The notes beneath the pieces are model-generated. The model made no database searches, was not told where the DNA came from, and saw only the letters and a program-made list of their open reading frames with translations. 64,000 nucleotides of DNA from NCBI GenBank assembly GCA_032718475.1, contig JAUCBJ010007816.1, positions 1 through 64,000 of the forward strand, written 5' to 3'. This stretch comes from Nemertoderma westbladi. Taxonomy: Eukaryota > Xenacoelomorpha > Nemertodermatida > Nemertodermatidae. Below are positions 23,601 through 34,590 of this stretch, in pieces. The position numbers and the translations under genes were made by a program. Every line of letters starts with the position of its first letter. Positions within the stretch are counted from its first letter, which is position 1.

Positions 23601-24001
23601 ACTTGCATTTGGTAAGTCGCCGGTGGTTGACTTAAGTCCCCATCCGGGTACCAGAGGAACCTCAAACTGTCTCTGTCTCGCTCTAACGCTCGCACCTGGT
23701 GAAACATGGCTTCGACGTCGCAAGTAAATGCTACTTGGCGTTGACGGAAGCGCATAATCACCCCCATGAGATAATTATTCATGTTTGGTCCATCCATCAA
23801 CTCCGTATTGAGAGACATTCCCTCAAACAGAGCCACGCAGTCGTTTACTACACGTACCTTGTCTGGTTTGTCGGGGTGTCTCACGTAGTGATGTGGCAAA
23901 TAGTATGTCTGGTCTGTCACACGCTTTCGTCCTTCTGGGCTCCTCCCCGAGGCGCACCCACAAGGCGGACGTGTTTCCACCACCCTGGGGGCCGGTGACA
24001 A
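20666..24001 (-). pseudogene. pol: BP2 pol: reverse transcriptase, RNase H, integrase
   Basis: 1111 codons, of which the first 27 (24001-23921) come from K1; the element part starts with VTDQTYYLPHHYV. RT motifs: TCDVEAMFHQV and FYVDDGL (about residue 170). RNase H: CFSDASDNGFG (about 355) and WTDATLV (about 425). Then comes a linker with many PDxxPD repeats (about 555-620), a spacer of low complexity and the integrase: zinc region HLHLKHAGRHHC...CIICKK (about 895-940), core Asp in GIDCFGP, Asp in YSDQGTNF and Glu in GGVWERLIRS. A frameshift near 20730 cuts the core from its C-terminal domain. The frame just after K1 has no natural start, so this is a disabled fragment of the original gag-pro-pol frame. 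Confidence 0.9.
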
Positions 24002-25100
24002 ACCAAACCAGGCCGCAGGGTGGCCCGATGCTTCCCGGGTTCTGTTTTCGGTCCCCCGATCACACCAGCACAGCTCGTCGAACGTGTAGCCAGATGGGCG
24101 GCTACTGTCAACTTACTGTGGCCTGACTGTACATTGAGCCAACTCAAAGTATAACAAAGAGTCAACCCGCAGGTGGACCAGTCGATAGCGATCGAGCACC
24201 AAGGTCGCCCTTGGGCCTAACCGACGGTCTTGTCCCAAGCGGGCTTGCGCTACCCAACATGGAATTTTGACTCGTTTTCACCTGCCTCACCGGCAGTATT
24301 GAGGGGAAATAAGTTCCGCAAACAATACTGACTAGCTCGAAAGCTAGAAACAAGTAACCACTTACCAGTCACTGTACACGTGTACTCAACAGATGTTCAC
24401 GAAATCAAGTACACAAACGGTAAGCACAAAATCGAACACATACCATGCACACACAGAAGACATAATCGGGAAAGACAAAATCGGTGTCAAAATCGAGAAA
24501 GACAAAATCGGAGGGGACAAAATTGTATCAACTCATAAAGAGTCGAGAGTACCTTATTTTGCTGTCAGGGCAAAATAACTTTGTGTGCACAAAGTATGCT
24601 GGGGCGCAGTAAAGTATGGTCCTACTAATACCAGCGGCGTCTGGACCAACTGGCAAGGGTTCCCATACTCACTCGCAGTGGCCACACATACAATCACGTG
24701 TACTCACGTACCCACAGCAACAGAAAACTCAAGACCCGAACAAATCCCAAAGACCAATCAGCTGACATGGAGACAATAACATATAGTATCAAAAAAACGG
24801 AACAGCTGATGGCCAAAGGAACCCATCCAAGCCCCAAGCAAACTGCCACTGATCGCCCACATACAAAACATAGTTCACGCCACATGAGCCACAAATCACG
24901 CCATTGCACCACCCCTACTGTGTACAGGACTGGCAGTACGGCAACAGGCCGACTAGACGGTACCACGGCACCATGGCAATTCATGGTTCGTTAGACACGA
25001 GGGCCTTCAGTGACTCCCTATCACTATATTACCAGATTTAATGTGCCCCCAGACCCTCACGAGTCCGCCGCCGCCTGTTAGAGACACCCCTATAGAGACC
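23921..25100. mobile_element. K1: unclassified 1.2-kb insertion in BP2 pol
   Basis: Comparison with BP1b shows that the segment between the codons for PKEV and TDQTYY is foreign. TCAC is present on both sides (23917-23920 and 25101-25104), so a four-base target duplication is likely. The ends (ACGCTTTCGTCC and AGAGACC) form no inverted repeat, are not TG...CA and have no poly-A. The insert is more GC-rich than BP2, with a small repeat of ATCGGGAAAGACAAA type at 24460-24520 and no believable ORF. It could be a solo LTR, a non-autonomous DNA element or something else. Confidence 0.65.
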
Positions 25101-27189
25101 TCACCTCTTTCGGTATCTCTGGGTTTGTCATTCTGATAGCGTACCCCTTCGTCAAATACGTTTCCATCTGTGTATTATACTGCAGATGGGCTTTCTCATC
25201 CTTTAGTAAACGTTGTCTTATTGAGTTTAAACGTCTTAAGGCTAGCGGATAATTATTTATAAGTTTAGGACGTTGGTTACGCCATAGCATCCCTTCCTCA
25301 TAATGTCCGTCTTTCATCTGATGGATAGTATCTTCCATGATCTTTAAGGATTGTTTTTCTTGTTCCGACATACATGGTTCGTAACTACCAGGTTCGGCTG
25401 TGTCTTGTTCCAACCACTTGATAGTTTTCTCTGTTAATTCTTTGTCCAGTGCAGCTTGTTCCACTTGACAATTCCTTAATGTGTCGACATCGACAGGTGT
25501 TGATAAGGTTATTGGTTGAGGTAGACTCGCAAGCCTTCCGGCGTTATCATCTATCGTTGATGGATCATCTGCCTGATGCGTCTCCTTCTCAATCTCTGAA
25601 CTTACCTTTTTGTAAAGTGGTTTCTGCTCCCTTTGACTTGTTGTACTTGCCACACATTTCGTACTTGTCACTTTGTTGTGTTTTGTCGAATTTCGGTGTG
25701 TAGTATAGTCAATGTCGTTTGAAAGAGAATGAGTCAAAGTTGTAGTTAATAAACTACATGTACTTTGCACATCATCTTCCTCATCACTTATATCTAGTGT
25801 GCGCACAGGCGCTCGAGTATACCATCCTATCGGCGATCTGCAGGCGTATGCATTTCCTGCTACGACTACCGATGGTCTGGTTTCCCACACTTGATGTAAG
25901 TTGAATTGGTCTGTCCCGATCAGCATTGTTACTGACCTATAATTAACAGGACATTCAGGTACACCAAGGTGTCTAAAATACTTACGGTCCTCCAAGGATT
26001 GTTCTGGCACTGGACCCAGTAGGTTACTAAAGTCCTTTGTGGCTGCAAAGGTTAAATCCTTAAAGGGTAACAAAGACCTCTCCTTTTCGCTATGTTGCGA
26101 TTTCGGAAGAAGAGTCTCTAAGTTCAACTTAACTCTTGTCACTGGTATTGCACGTTGTCCATGCATACTACTTACGGTATAACTGACGTGCTTACCTTGT
26201 TGAAGGTCTGTGACGACGTCAGCTACCTTCTTGTCCACATAGCTGTGAGATGAGGCTGAATCCAAGATAGCGTAGATCCGTTTGCTCCCTTTTGTGCCTG
26301 TAATCTTAACAGGAATTACGCTAAATCCCTTTAGTTGATCAGGCGTCAGAAGCGCAATCGATGGTTGTTCGTCCCCAGTGTTGAAATATGCGTCGTCGTC
26401 TTCCGACTCTTCATCCGACGACCCGGATTGTTCTGGGAAACAATCCCGTATATGCGTCACGAAAGTTGGTGTTGTTCTCGATTCTCGATTCTTGTATGCA
26501 GTATTGCATTTCGCTGCTGCTTCTGGGTGTTCCCTAGTGAAGCGTTTTGTCGGCGTATGACTATCCGTGTGGAGCAAACCGTCATGGTTGCGTCCACAGG
26601 AAGGACAGGTGTCTGTATTTGGGCAATCCTTGCGAACATGTCCGTGTTGCGTACACTGCCAACAAGAATCAAATGGCCGTATCTGTAGCCGTCGTTCTTC
26701 CGAGTTTAACTCACGAAATAGCCGACAACCTCTTAACTTGTGACTAGTATGCCGCTTACCTAACTGCTCGCAGTATTGGCAACCGCTAAAGTCGGCACTC
26801 AGTTGCTGCCTGGTCTGTTTGATCCCAATAGGTGCAGACACTTTACTACCGTCGGAAAATTGTCGGGTTTCTGTCGGTGTGGCGTAGGTGGCCGTCCTTG
26901 TGGATGGCGTCGGTGGTTTTTGTCGGTTGGATGATGGTAAGGTGATTCCTTCTGCTACAATGTGTTGGTCTGTGTAGTTAGAACGAGTCTCCACCACTGC
27001 TTCCCTAGATATTAAAAGGTACACATCCTCCAATTTCAAAAATCCACCCCTTTCTTCTCGCTGATATTCGATCTTCCTCCACTCCCTACGAAGTCGATGG
27101 TGTAATCTCCCTATTATTTTTAATAGGACTGTAGGAGTGTTTCCGTAATCAAGTTGTCCAATTGATCGTAATGTCGTTCTTGATTTCAT
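25090..27189 (-). pseudogene. BP2 gag-pro segment: zinc knuckles, protease, pre-RT region
   Basis: 699 codons. Knuckle cluster at about residues 130-205 (CQYC, CWQCTQHGHVRKDC, CPSCGRNH). Protease active site at about 305: AILDSAS, Asp-Ser-Ala. The GWYTRAP segment follows near 460. One copy of the 20-nt quasi-palindrome is read as NAGRLASLP at about residue 550. The tail is the conserved pre-RT region (EKQSLKIMEDTIHQM, then LRRLNSIRQRLL) and is cut by K1; the last four codons belong to the insertion. It overlaps the upstream Gag-core ORF by 40 bases in another frame because of a frameshift near 27170. Confidence 0.88.
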
Positions 27190-28483
27190 CAGCTAATTTC
27201 AGTAAGTCGACGGGTTTCGTAATAGCCCCCCCTTTGCAGAGTTCCTCTATTACTGACTTGGCCATACTTACCGTACCTCCATAAATGGAAGTTAAGCGAT
27301 CGTATGCTAATTCGAAGGCGTCTGGTACACCGACAAAAGTCTCTGCTAAACGTTTTGGTTCTCCCGTCAGCGTTTGAAGCAGGTAGTTAAACTTTTCCCT
27401 CGATGTAAAAGCGCATGCCGCAATTTGAGATTCGATGTAATCCACGAAGGTATGCCAATGTTTTGAGTTTCCGGAGAACTTTGGTGGTTGCTGCGCCGGT
27501 AATCCTTGTCTGGCTGCGAATTTAGCTATCTCTTCTGCAACATTCAAAGTTTCGCGTCCCTGGGTAGCAATAGAGTTCGTTTTTCCCTGTCCAGGACATC
27601 TTTTCTTATACTCTACATTCCCTGAAAGTATATCCTTTTGCGGATGCTTCGGGTGTCTAGTATGTTCGAATTCCGTGTTTCTCGAACTATCAGTTTGAAC
27701 TTCCTCTAAGCGTTCCTCGATCTGGGCCAACTTGTTAACAACTGGTCGCATTATGTCGGCTAATTGTTGCGTACTAATTGCGTCCGTTGGTTGTAACGCT
27801 TTCTGTGTTGGTGTATTTTGTGGAGGATTATCTATAAAGGAATTAGTTGAACGCTCGCGTTTGCATTCATCGGCCGCTCCTGTTCTAAACACCTCGCATT
27901 CCGGGTAATCCGATTCGCTCGAAGTACTACTATCACCTGGATACGGTGGCCGACGTGCTCGCGTCCGTTGGGTTGTCCGAATTCTAACATTCCGTTTAGA
28001 AACATCGTCTACTGGTTTCCGTTGTTCGGTAGGCTCGCAAGTCTCCCTCGAAGTCGTAGATTGCGATGTAAACTGGTAAAACGGTCGCGTGTCTACTGGT
28101 CTCCGTTGTTCGGTAGGCTCACAAGTCTTCCTCGAAGTCGTAGATTGCGATGTAAACTGAATCCGTGGTCGCGTAATGGCGTTTGAGTCTAACGGCCTTG
28201 AAGGCCTGAATACGATTGGGTTTGCGTAGTGTGTCACAGGTTTAGGTGTCGAAGGTTGACTCACCTGTTTAGTCGTCATTAATGTAGGTCCGACCAATAA
28301 ACTACTACGATTGGTAATTGGCGGGTTACTTACCTGAACTTTCGGAATAGGCGATGACGTTGCTCTTGGCGGTATAAACTTATCCGGAATAATGAACCTG
28401 TGATCCGTCGCATCATGTATAGGAGATATATTACTACTACCCGCAATCGAAACAGGTTCTTTGGTCGTAATTGATGCAAACAT
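27149..28483 (-). pseudogene. gag: BP2 gag: Gag core domain
   Basis: 444 codons containing the Gag core FAARQGLPAQQPPKFSG, HWHTF, REKFNYLLQTLTGEPKRLA at about residues 320-400, closely matching the core of BP1. The first half is Pro/Thr/Ser-rich and includes an 84-bp tandem duplication (28000-28160) in which each unit carries one copy of the 20-nt quasi-palindrome. It is in the same frame as the upstream 276-codon segment, separated only by one TGA at 28529-28531. It ends at a frameshift. Confidence 0.85.
28000..28160 (-). repeat. 84-bp tandem duplication in BP2 gag
   Basis: The repeated peptide is QFTSQSTTSR(K/E)TCEPTEQR, two units, in frame. The quasi-palindromes at 28028 and 28112 are exactly 84 bases apart. 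Confidence 0.85.
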
Positions 28484-28528
28484 ATGAGTTACTTGAGGAA
28501 ATCGTTGACATAATTCACCAACCAGCTC

Positions 28529-29359
28529 TCATCCTCGCTCAGGTGCTCCTACACTTCCTTCCTTTATTTGTTCCTGAATTTGGCGGTGCCTTACTTCTAT
28601 CCGGTCTAGATCGTGTCCGTCTCGAGATCTCATCGATCGATCGCGGGCTTTAAGATCCAGATCTTCCTTGGCGTTAGCTAATTCTCTCGCCTTCCTTTCG
28701 AGTTCGAAATGAAGTTTAACCTCTTTCTCGCGTTGTTCCGTTTGTTGTTGTTGTGCCTCTAACTCTGCTAGTCGTATGGCTGATTGAGCCTTTATTTGCC
28801 GTTTTTTCATTTCGGCTCTCGCTTCTGAAACTAACCTTTGTCGCTCTAACTCAGCCGCTGCCGCTGCCGTTTGTCGCTCTAACTCGGCCGCTGCTGCTGC
28901 CGCTGCCGCTTGTTGTGCAATGTCCAACTCTAACCTTTCCATCTCGGCTGCTTCCAACTCGGCTTGTTCTTGCAGATGAGAGATTCTCGCAACATTCGCA
29001 ACGCGTAGTTTCTCTTCCTCTACTGCTGCTTGTACCATTAACAGTTGAGTTTGTTCCTTCATCTCCTGTTGTTGTCTGTAGAACTGCTGCTGTTGTCGAG
29101 CAATTTCTGACGTTACAATACTCACCTCGCCAATTTCGCTGCGAATACTCACCAATGATTGATCCATTATTCCCGGTGCCAGTTCGATTTGTGCGTGTGA
29201 AGTTTCCCTCGTAGCCTCCGGCACGGTTTCCCAATCTCCGACGTCTTCGCCGCACATACGTAAGTGATCCGTCAGATGTTTCAATTGTCCATCCAGCCTA
29301 TACAATTCCTGTTCTTCCTCGGGCTGTAATAACTCGTCGGAAACTGACTCACCTAGCAA
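28529..29359 (-). pseudogene. gag: BP2 gag: coiled-coil segment
   Basis: 276 codons, with a long coiled coil from about residue 85 to 265 rich in Gln, Glu, Ala and Arg (QQAAAAAAAAELERQ type). It matches in position the charged coiled coil of BP1 Gag though not in sequence. It ends in one TGA, beyond which the same frame continues into the Gag-core segment. A frameshift near 29400 separates it from the N-terminal part. Confidence 0.82.
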
Positions 29360-29409
29360 CTGGTCCGCTTGTTCCTGCTGTATCAGTCTAACGGTCGTCT
29401 TAAACTTAA

Positions 29410-29904
29410 TCAGTTTCTAAGCTCCATCAGGATTCTAAGCTGAGTGTCTGAGTCCTGTCTTTGTCTAGCTAGATCTTGTAGACTGATTAGGTTATCTACG
29501 GACTTATGTACTTTACTTTGTACTCTAACCTGTAGGGTGTAAAACTCGAACCGAGACATCGGAGCGGTCAACTCGTCTAATATGCGTTGGCCTTCTCGAA
29601 TACTCCTGGTAATATGCGCCATGTATCCTCCGACGCTTCTAACTACGCTCTCTTGGCTTCCTACTGAACTTACCATGTCCGTTTCCCTGTGTCTAGGTTG
29701 CGGGACCGTTAGAAAATCCTCAGTCCTGCCGTCGCCTCATACTACAGCATCCGGTACTCCCGTTGGATGTACTGGTGACGCACACGGTGTAGGTTCGGTA
29801 GGCTCGCGAGTCTTCCCCTGTGGTTCTTCCGCTACTGACTTATCCGCGTCACATGAGTCATAGTCGGTAGGTGTATTCTTCGTATAGTCCTGTTTGTCAC
29901 TCAT
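29410..29904 (-). pseudogene. gag: BP2 gag N terminus with internal TGA
   Basis: The start is ATG 29904 (MSDKQDYTKN). The frame runs 55 codons to a TGA at 29737-29739 and then continues open in the same frame to 29410, so a single stop divides it. A copy of the quasi-palindrome at 29797-29816 is read as KTREPTEP. The product is acidic at the start and helical later (RSIREGQRILDELTAP). No known domain. Confidence 0.7.
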
Positions 29905-29990
29905 TTCGGTAGTTGTAAGTCAAGTAAAGTGAGTGTCAAAGTATCAAACTTACCGTATTTATATCTAAACGGTATTAATTACAGTCATAT

Positions 29991-30107
29991 AAAATTAGCC
30001 TACCGGCCGATTTTATAGCAAATGGATAAAATTAGCCTAGCGGCCAATTTTACAACAAATAAATGTCACGGAGTAAGTATAATAAAATTAGCCTGGCGGC
30101 CAATTTT
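29991..30107 (-). repeat. Three repeated hairpins in BP2 leader
   Basis: Copies at 29991-30014, 30028-30051 and 30084-30107 of AAAATTAGCCTRGCGGCCAATTTT, each with arms AAAATT/AATTTT and GCC/GGC around a short loop, followed by AACAAATAAA-like sequence. They could be an RNA packaging or translation signal; unproven. Confidence 0.75.
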
Positions 30108-30680
30108 ATAACAAATAAATCGGATAACGATATACGTTATCAAAAGGTAGATTAAATACAAATAATTAACGGACTAGTTCAGCAATAAACAAAGAAATCG
30201 TACGGAATGCATAAATGCTTGAGACAGTGGAACCCACAATAATTTTAACTAATACGGTAATGCCTAACTGATTTATGCAACTTTTCGAACTCACCCCCTC
30301 CAATAATTCTCCAGAAAAACAGATTCCCAGATACAAACCGGACGTGAACCTTTCCGTTTCCAGCGTTGTGGACGAAGTGCGATTTTCCCAACCAAAGTTG
30401 TTGAGTTATCTATCTCCCAAACTTGCGAAACACGGTCTTGCTCTCGTTACAGTCTAGAAATGAGCTCTGAATCCTGAAAAACAAAAGAGTTCGGTTTTAC
30501 TTTTACGAAAAATTTTGTACCGGTACAATATGGTATTTAAACCCTTTTAAACACCGGTATTCAATTCCAAATATTTTACACGCGGTTCAAATCAAAATTT
30601 TATTTCAAAAAATTAGCACTTAGCTAATCAAATACAAATTTTTACCTCAAAATACAAAATTTCAAATAATTTTTAGTCCT

Positions 30681-30698
30681 ACTGAACCGTAGTTCAGT
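30681..30698 (-). promoter_or_regulatory. Hairpin just inside BP2 5' LTR
   Basis: ACTGAACTACGGTTCAGT in element orientation: perfect seven-base arms around TACG, which in RNA makes a C(UACG)G tetraloop of the stable UNCG class. It lies 15 bases from the LTR edge, where a primer-binding site would be expected. Confidence 0.5.
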
Positions 30699-30713
30699 AA
30701 AACATATTCCTAC

Positions 30714-31134
30714 TGAAGCGAAGAGACGTACCTGATATCCTGCAATATCCTACTGTAAAGTTTGTGAATCAAAACATAATCCGACCTTCTCACCAAAACA
30801 GTAAACTCTAAGTAAGCGAATCTATTGCAGTATCGGTCTCTTATAACCGGTGAGGCAGAAGACAGTCTACGAACGGACAAACTTCGATAAAACAAAATCC
30901 CGCGCAGCGAATCCTAAAATCGGGCTGACTCACTGACGGACTAAGGGCGCTCGTATACTTTGCCGCGGTGTGATTTATATGTGGGTGAGAGATAGAGGCG
31001 CTAGCTAGATGTCTAACTAGCGGGCAAAGTGCAGTACGGACAAAATTATTTTATATATTTTGAGGTGTAAATAATTCCTAACTCGCGTGTGTCTTGATTC
31101 TAACAGCCAAAATCAGTTTTAGATCCTTCATATA
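30714..31134 (-). repeat. BP2 5' LTR, inner segment
   Basis: First part of the 5' LTR, matching 15437-15856, up to the BP1b insertion. It ends with ATATA (31130-31134), the target duplication of BP1b. Confidence 0.9.
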
Positions 31135-33310
31135 TGTTACGGTATATGGCGCTGTATCCACATTATTAGTCGTTATACTGTATGCAGTATTAGTCCGTTA
31201 TGCAGTATGCAATATTAGTCCGTTATACTGTACGTAATATTAGTCCGTTGTGCAGCATGATATTTTAGATAAGGCATAATAACGCAGTGGTATTTAGGTA
31301 GGGAAATCAAAACGCCCATATATTTGAAACCATCCATTTTGTATAGTATGTAGCCCTACCTACGTAATTTTGTATTAGGATATATGTAGATAGTTCCAGG
31401 GTAGCGAGTTTATTCGGACCCTGGATTTTGTGCTTGCTGATATTAGTTTGATAGGGCTAGCATAGGGACGCCGTCCTGGCCATTCAGTAGCCAGAGACGT
31501 GAACCATTACCATATATGGTAATAATTTGAGCAATAGGGCTACAATCCGGCCTCCTTATTGGATTAACTGCTTCCAGGTTGGTCTAATGCTAGCATGGAC
31601 TGGAGAGCCAATAGGAGAGCGATTGAGTCACCTTATTGCATCATCCCATCCGGATCACCTATAAATTGGCGGTGTGCCGGTAAAGCCTCACATGACACAT
31701 CGATTCTGTTCAACCTGTTTTACTGTTTTTCAATCTGTCACTGCTGTTGAGCTGTCTCTAATTTTGTATTAGGATATCGTATTTTCTGCAATTTGCTAAT
31801 TTGATTAATTTCTTGAAATGATTTGCTAGTGCGATTACTTGCTTGTGTTTCTCAATAATTCCTTCGATTACTGCTAATTACAATTGAACTATGATTTCTA
31901 CTCTTTGATTAATGGTTCTATGTGATTCCTTTCTGCGCAATAATCCTAAGGGATTTCTGAGACTTTCAGACTTTGTGATTTGCATGCGCCGCTACGGTAG
32001 CTATTAGCATCATGGAGGGCTAAGGTGCCAGTGGGCGGTGGGCGCATCGGGGGTTGAGCGACTAGGAGAGAGCGGAGGATTCAAAGCGGGCAACGCTGGC
32101 CAGGGTCACCGTTGCGGGCGGGTATCTTGCACTGCGGCACGCAGACCAATCGCTGGTACAGTATCTAGGGGGCTGATGATCCAGGTTTTGTCTCTATTTA
32201 GTATTAGGGGGGCAGGAATTGGGTTAGTTAGGAATCCTAGATGTACCCGGGAGAGGCCTGTGCGTATTACAACGTTGAGTGTGGAGTACGAGTAGTGAAT
32301 TGCACAATTGTAAACTGTGATTTCTAACGCTGATTGGTGTGTTATTGAAGTGTGCCTAAGATTACGAATGCTTAGATAGGCGCTCTTTTCCCTTTGATTG
32401 ATTTCTATTTCTTAGCTACAATAATTAGTTATTGATTAGGTCAAAGTAATACGGCAATTTAGGCTATTACTAGCGAAACCTGTTGCGTGATAAATTAGAA
32501 TTACGTATTCTGGAACTCTTAGTAATTAGTACGCTGTTAAATATTTGTGACTGTAATTAATTAGTAAAAATTAAGAATTAGTACGCAGCATAGCGGAGAG
32601 TAGCTAAGGTAATAATTAGTGTACTGTAAACTATTCATGCTGAGCGGTTATTTGCATTAGCGGGCAATCAGCTAGAACGCACTATTCGGTACGCACGATA
32701 CGCTAGTAGTTTTGCTGGCCTAAAGCCAGCCGCGGGCAGTTTTAGACTCGGGGTGGTATTATCCACGTAGAAACAGTTACTGTACCATTTTTGATATTTT
32801 AAATATTCTCACATTCACACATTACGTTAGGGAACCTCCAGTATTCGCGATTAGAAAGACGTAGGTAATAGCGTGCTTTAATAGTGATAAAATTAGGCGT
32901 AAGAATACTCTGAGTGCAAGGCCTCTCGCACTCGTCTTAAGTAAGCTTAGGGAGCCGACTCGGGTTTATTGTTTTGGTTATTCCTGCGTGGCTCATAGAT
33001 TCGAACAGTTAGCTCTCTATCGAGCGATCGGTAGAGAAAGGAACAAGCGATTTTGCAGGAGTTGTGTAAATTTAGTAAAATATATTAGTGGACGGCAGAT
33101 TAGCGCCATCCAACGGTAAGTAGCGGTTTTGTATTTAGCAACCCTTACAATTTAGTAATAGCACGCTCCTGATCCCCTTTACTTAACAGTAGAGCAGTTT
33201 TTGTGTCTTATTGGATAGGCGAGAGCTTATTAGGTTGGCAGAAGGATATTAACGGGTATTGGTCTGTTCAACAGTTCTGCTGTTAGTATAGAGGTCGCGG
33301 TTGTTTATCA
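31135..33310 (+). repeat. BP1b 5' LTR
   Basis: 2176 bp, TGTTACGG...TTTATCA. TATA box at 31670. One base shorter than the 3' LTR because of a G-run difference near 32050. Confidence 0.95.
31670..31676 (+). promoter_or_regulatory. Probable TATA box of BP1b 5' LTR
   Basis: TATAAAT in CACCTATAAATTGGCGG, conserved in all three BP1 LTRs. Confidence 0.55.
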
Positions 33311-34590
33311 GTAATACGCGCTTTGTTTGCTGTAGGCTGTAGCGTACAGTAAATAGAGTATTCTTAGGCTGTTACTTTAGATTACTGATACTTCGTATCA
33401 GTAATACGCGCTATTGGCTGTTGCTTGCAGCGGTCAATAGAGTATTCTTAGGCTGATAGTAATATCATAGTATTAGGCAATAAATTGGAGCACGTGATCG
33501 TCTGCTGTAGGCTATAGGCTGGCGTACGGTAGAACATTAAGTATATTTATTCTATTAGGCTGTTAGTTTAGATTACTGTATTCACTGGCTGCGTACGATA
33601 GTACAGTAGTACATTAGGCTGATTGCTGTTACTGCGTACGGTAGAAAGGACATTTGTTTTGCCGTACCACACACAGTATCATTAGGCTGTTAGGTTGGTG
33701 TACTGTTTTACTTACTGTACTGCATACAGTGAATGTACGGTAGTGCGTTTTTGCTAATTGCGAATACAGCAGTTCCTTAGGCCTTAGGGCAAACTGTAAT
33801 TAGTAAGTTTTTTGAAAATTTTAGCTAGGTTTGCGAGAATTCAGTTTTCGGTCAAAATTATTTTGTAAAATTCTAGAGTTTTGTACCGGTATGTTAGGTA
33901 ACCGCTTAGTTATTTTATACCATCTGGAGATACATGGCAAGACGGAACTTCTGAGTTTGGGGTTCGTGTGGGTCTGCGGGTTCGGTTTGCAATCAGCGAA
34001 GGGCCTGAATCTTGGGACGCGGACGTGGAATCTCACAGCAAACAAGTTTAGTTGTTCTGTTGGCACCAGTGTGTTTGTGGAAGCAGTAAAAAATTATCGG
34101 TTGTTTAACTGCGAAGCTGAACTCAATTTATTAGTTAGGATATTTAGGTTTAGCCGGCCATGGTTTTGAATCGCTCAAGTTAGAGAGAGAGTTAGAGAGA
34201 GTCGCAATCCGAAGATGTAGCCACGCGCTAGTGGATACATATAATATTTGAAATTAAAATTACGTTGATTAGAGCTATATATATAAAATTAGAAATATTC
34301 GGGCGGCAAGTTTATTTGAATATTTTGTATTAGATTCAAAGTTATTTTGTGCTATACCGGTATTTAATACTATATAGTAGCTATATAATAATATTTTTGT
34401 TTAAATATTGTGCTAGTATTTGCTATAACTATATACCCCATTAAATTCACAATATTGCATTGCGAATTTATTTTGACATTTTGGACCAACTGATTATTTG
34501 ACAAATAATTTGACCGTGTTTCGGTTAAATTATAATTATATCTCGAACCTTTGCGAGATATTTTGCCGGAAGGCAAACATTATTTAGACT
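33311..34590 (+). other. BP1b untranslated leader with reiterated motifs
   Basis: A 90-base unit beginning GTAATACGCGCT is duplicated at 33311 and 33401; BP1a has only one. The octamer TTAGGCTG recurs at roughly 33365, 33449, 33547, 33612 and 33682. A hairpin ACTGATACTTCGTATCAGT is at about 33384-33402. A possible primer site TGGCTGTTGCTTGCAGCGG is at 33415-33433. No protein gene is supported before the gag ATG at 34591. Confidence 0.75.

Larger units (their letters stand above)
17591..29816 (-). repeat. Nine dispersed copies of a 20-nt quasi-palindrome in BP2
   Basis: Plus-strand form G(G/A)(T/A)AGGCTCGCGAGTCTTCC. Copies: 17591-17610, 17964-17983, 18726-18745, 19872-19891, 22317-22336, 25520-25539, 28028-28047, 28112-28131 and 29797-29816. 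Arms GGAAG and CTTCC flank a CTCGCGAG core, so each can fold on itself. Three copies lie outside recognised coding sequence; the others are read as RLASL in one frame or as TxEPT in another, so the nucleotides rather than the protein are being kept. One copy (25520) carries compensating changes in both arms. Spacing ranges from 84 bases to about 3 kb. Confidence 0.85.
29905..30713 (-). other. BP2 untranslated leader
   Basis: Non-coding, AT-rich leader between the 5' LTR and gag. It contains three repeated hairpins (29991-30107) and one hairpin next to the LTR (30681-30698). A 60-codon plus-strand ORF at 30275-30457 is not supported. Confidence 0.7.

Noticed and set aside
24694-24984. Hydrophobic minus-strand ORF in K1
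   Set aside because: No motif and a plus-strand ORF overlaps it fully; likely chance.
30275-30457. 60-codon plus-strand ORF in the BP2 leader
   Set aside because: Antisense to the element and unsupported.
32038-32295. 85-codon ORF in the BP1b LTR
   Set aside because: Not kept as an equivalent frame in the other LTR copies because of G-run indels.
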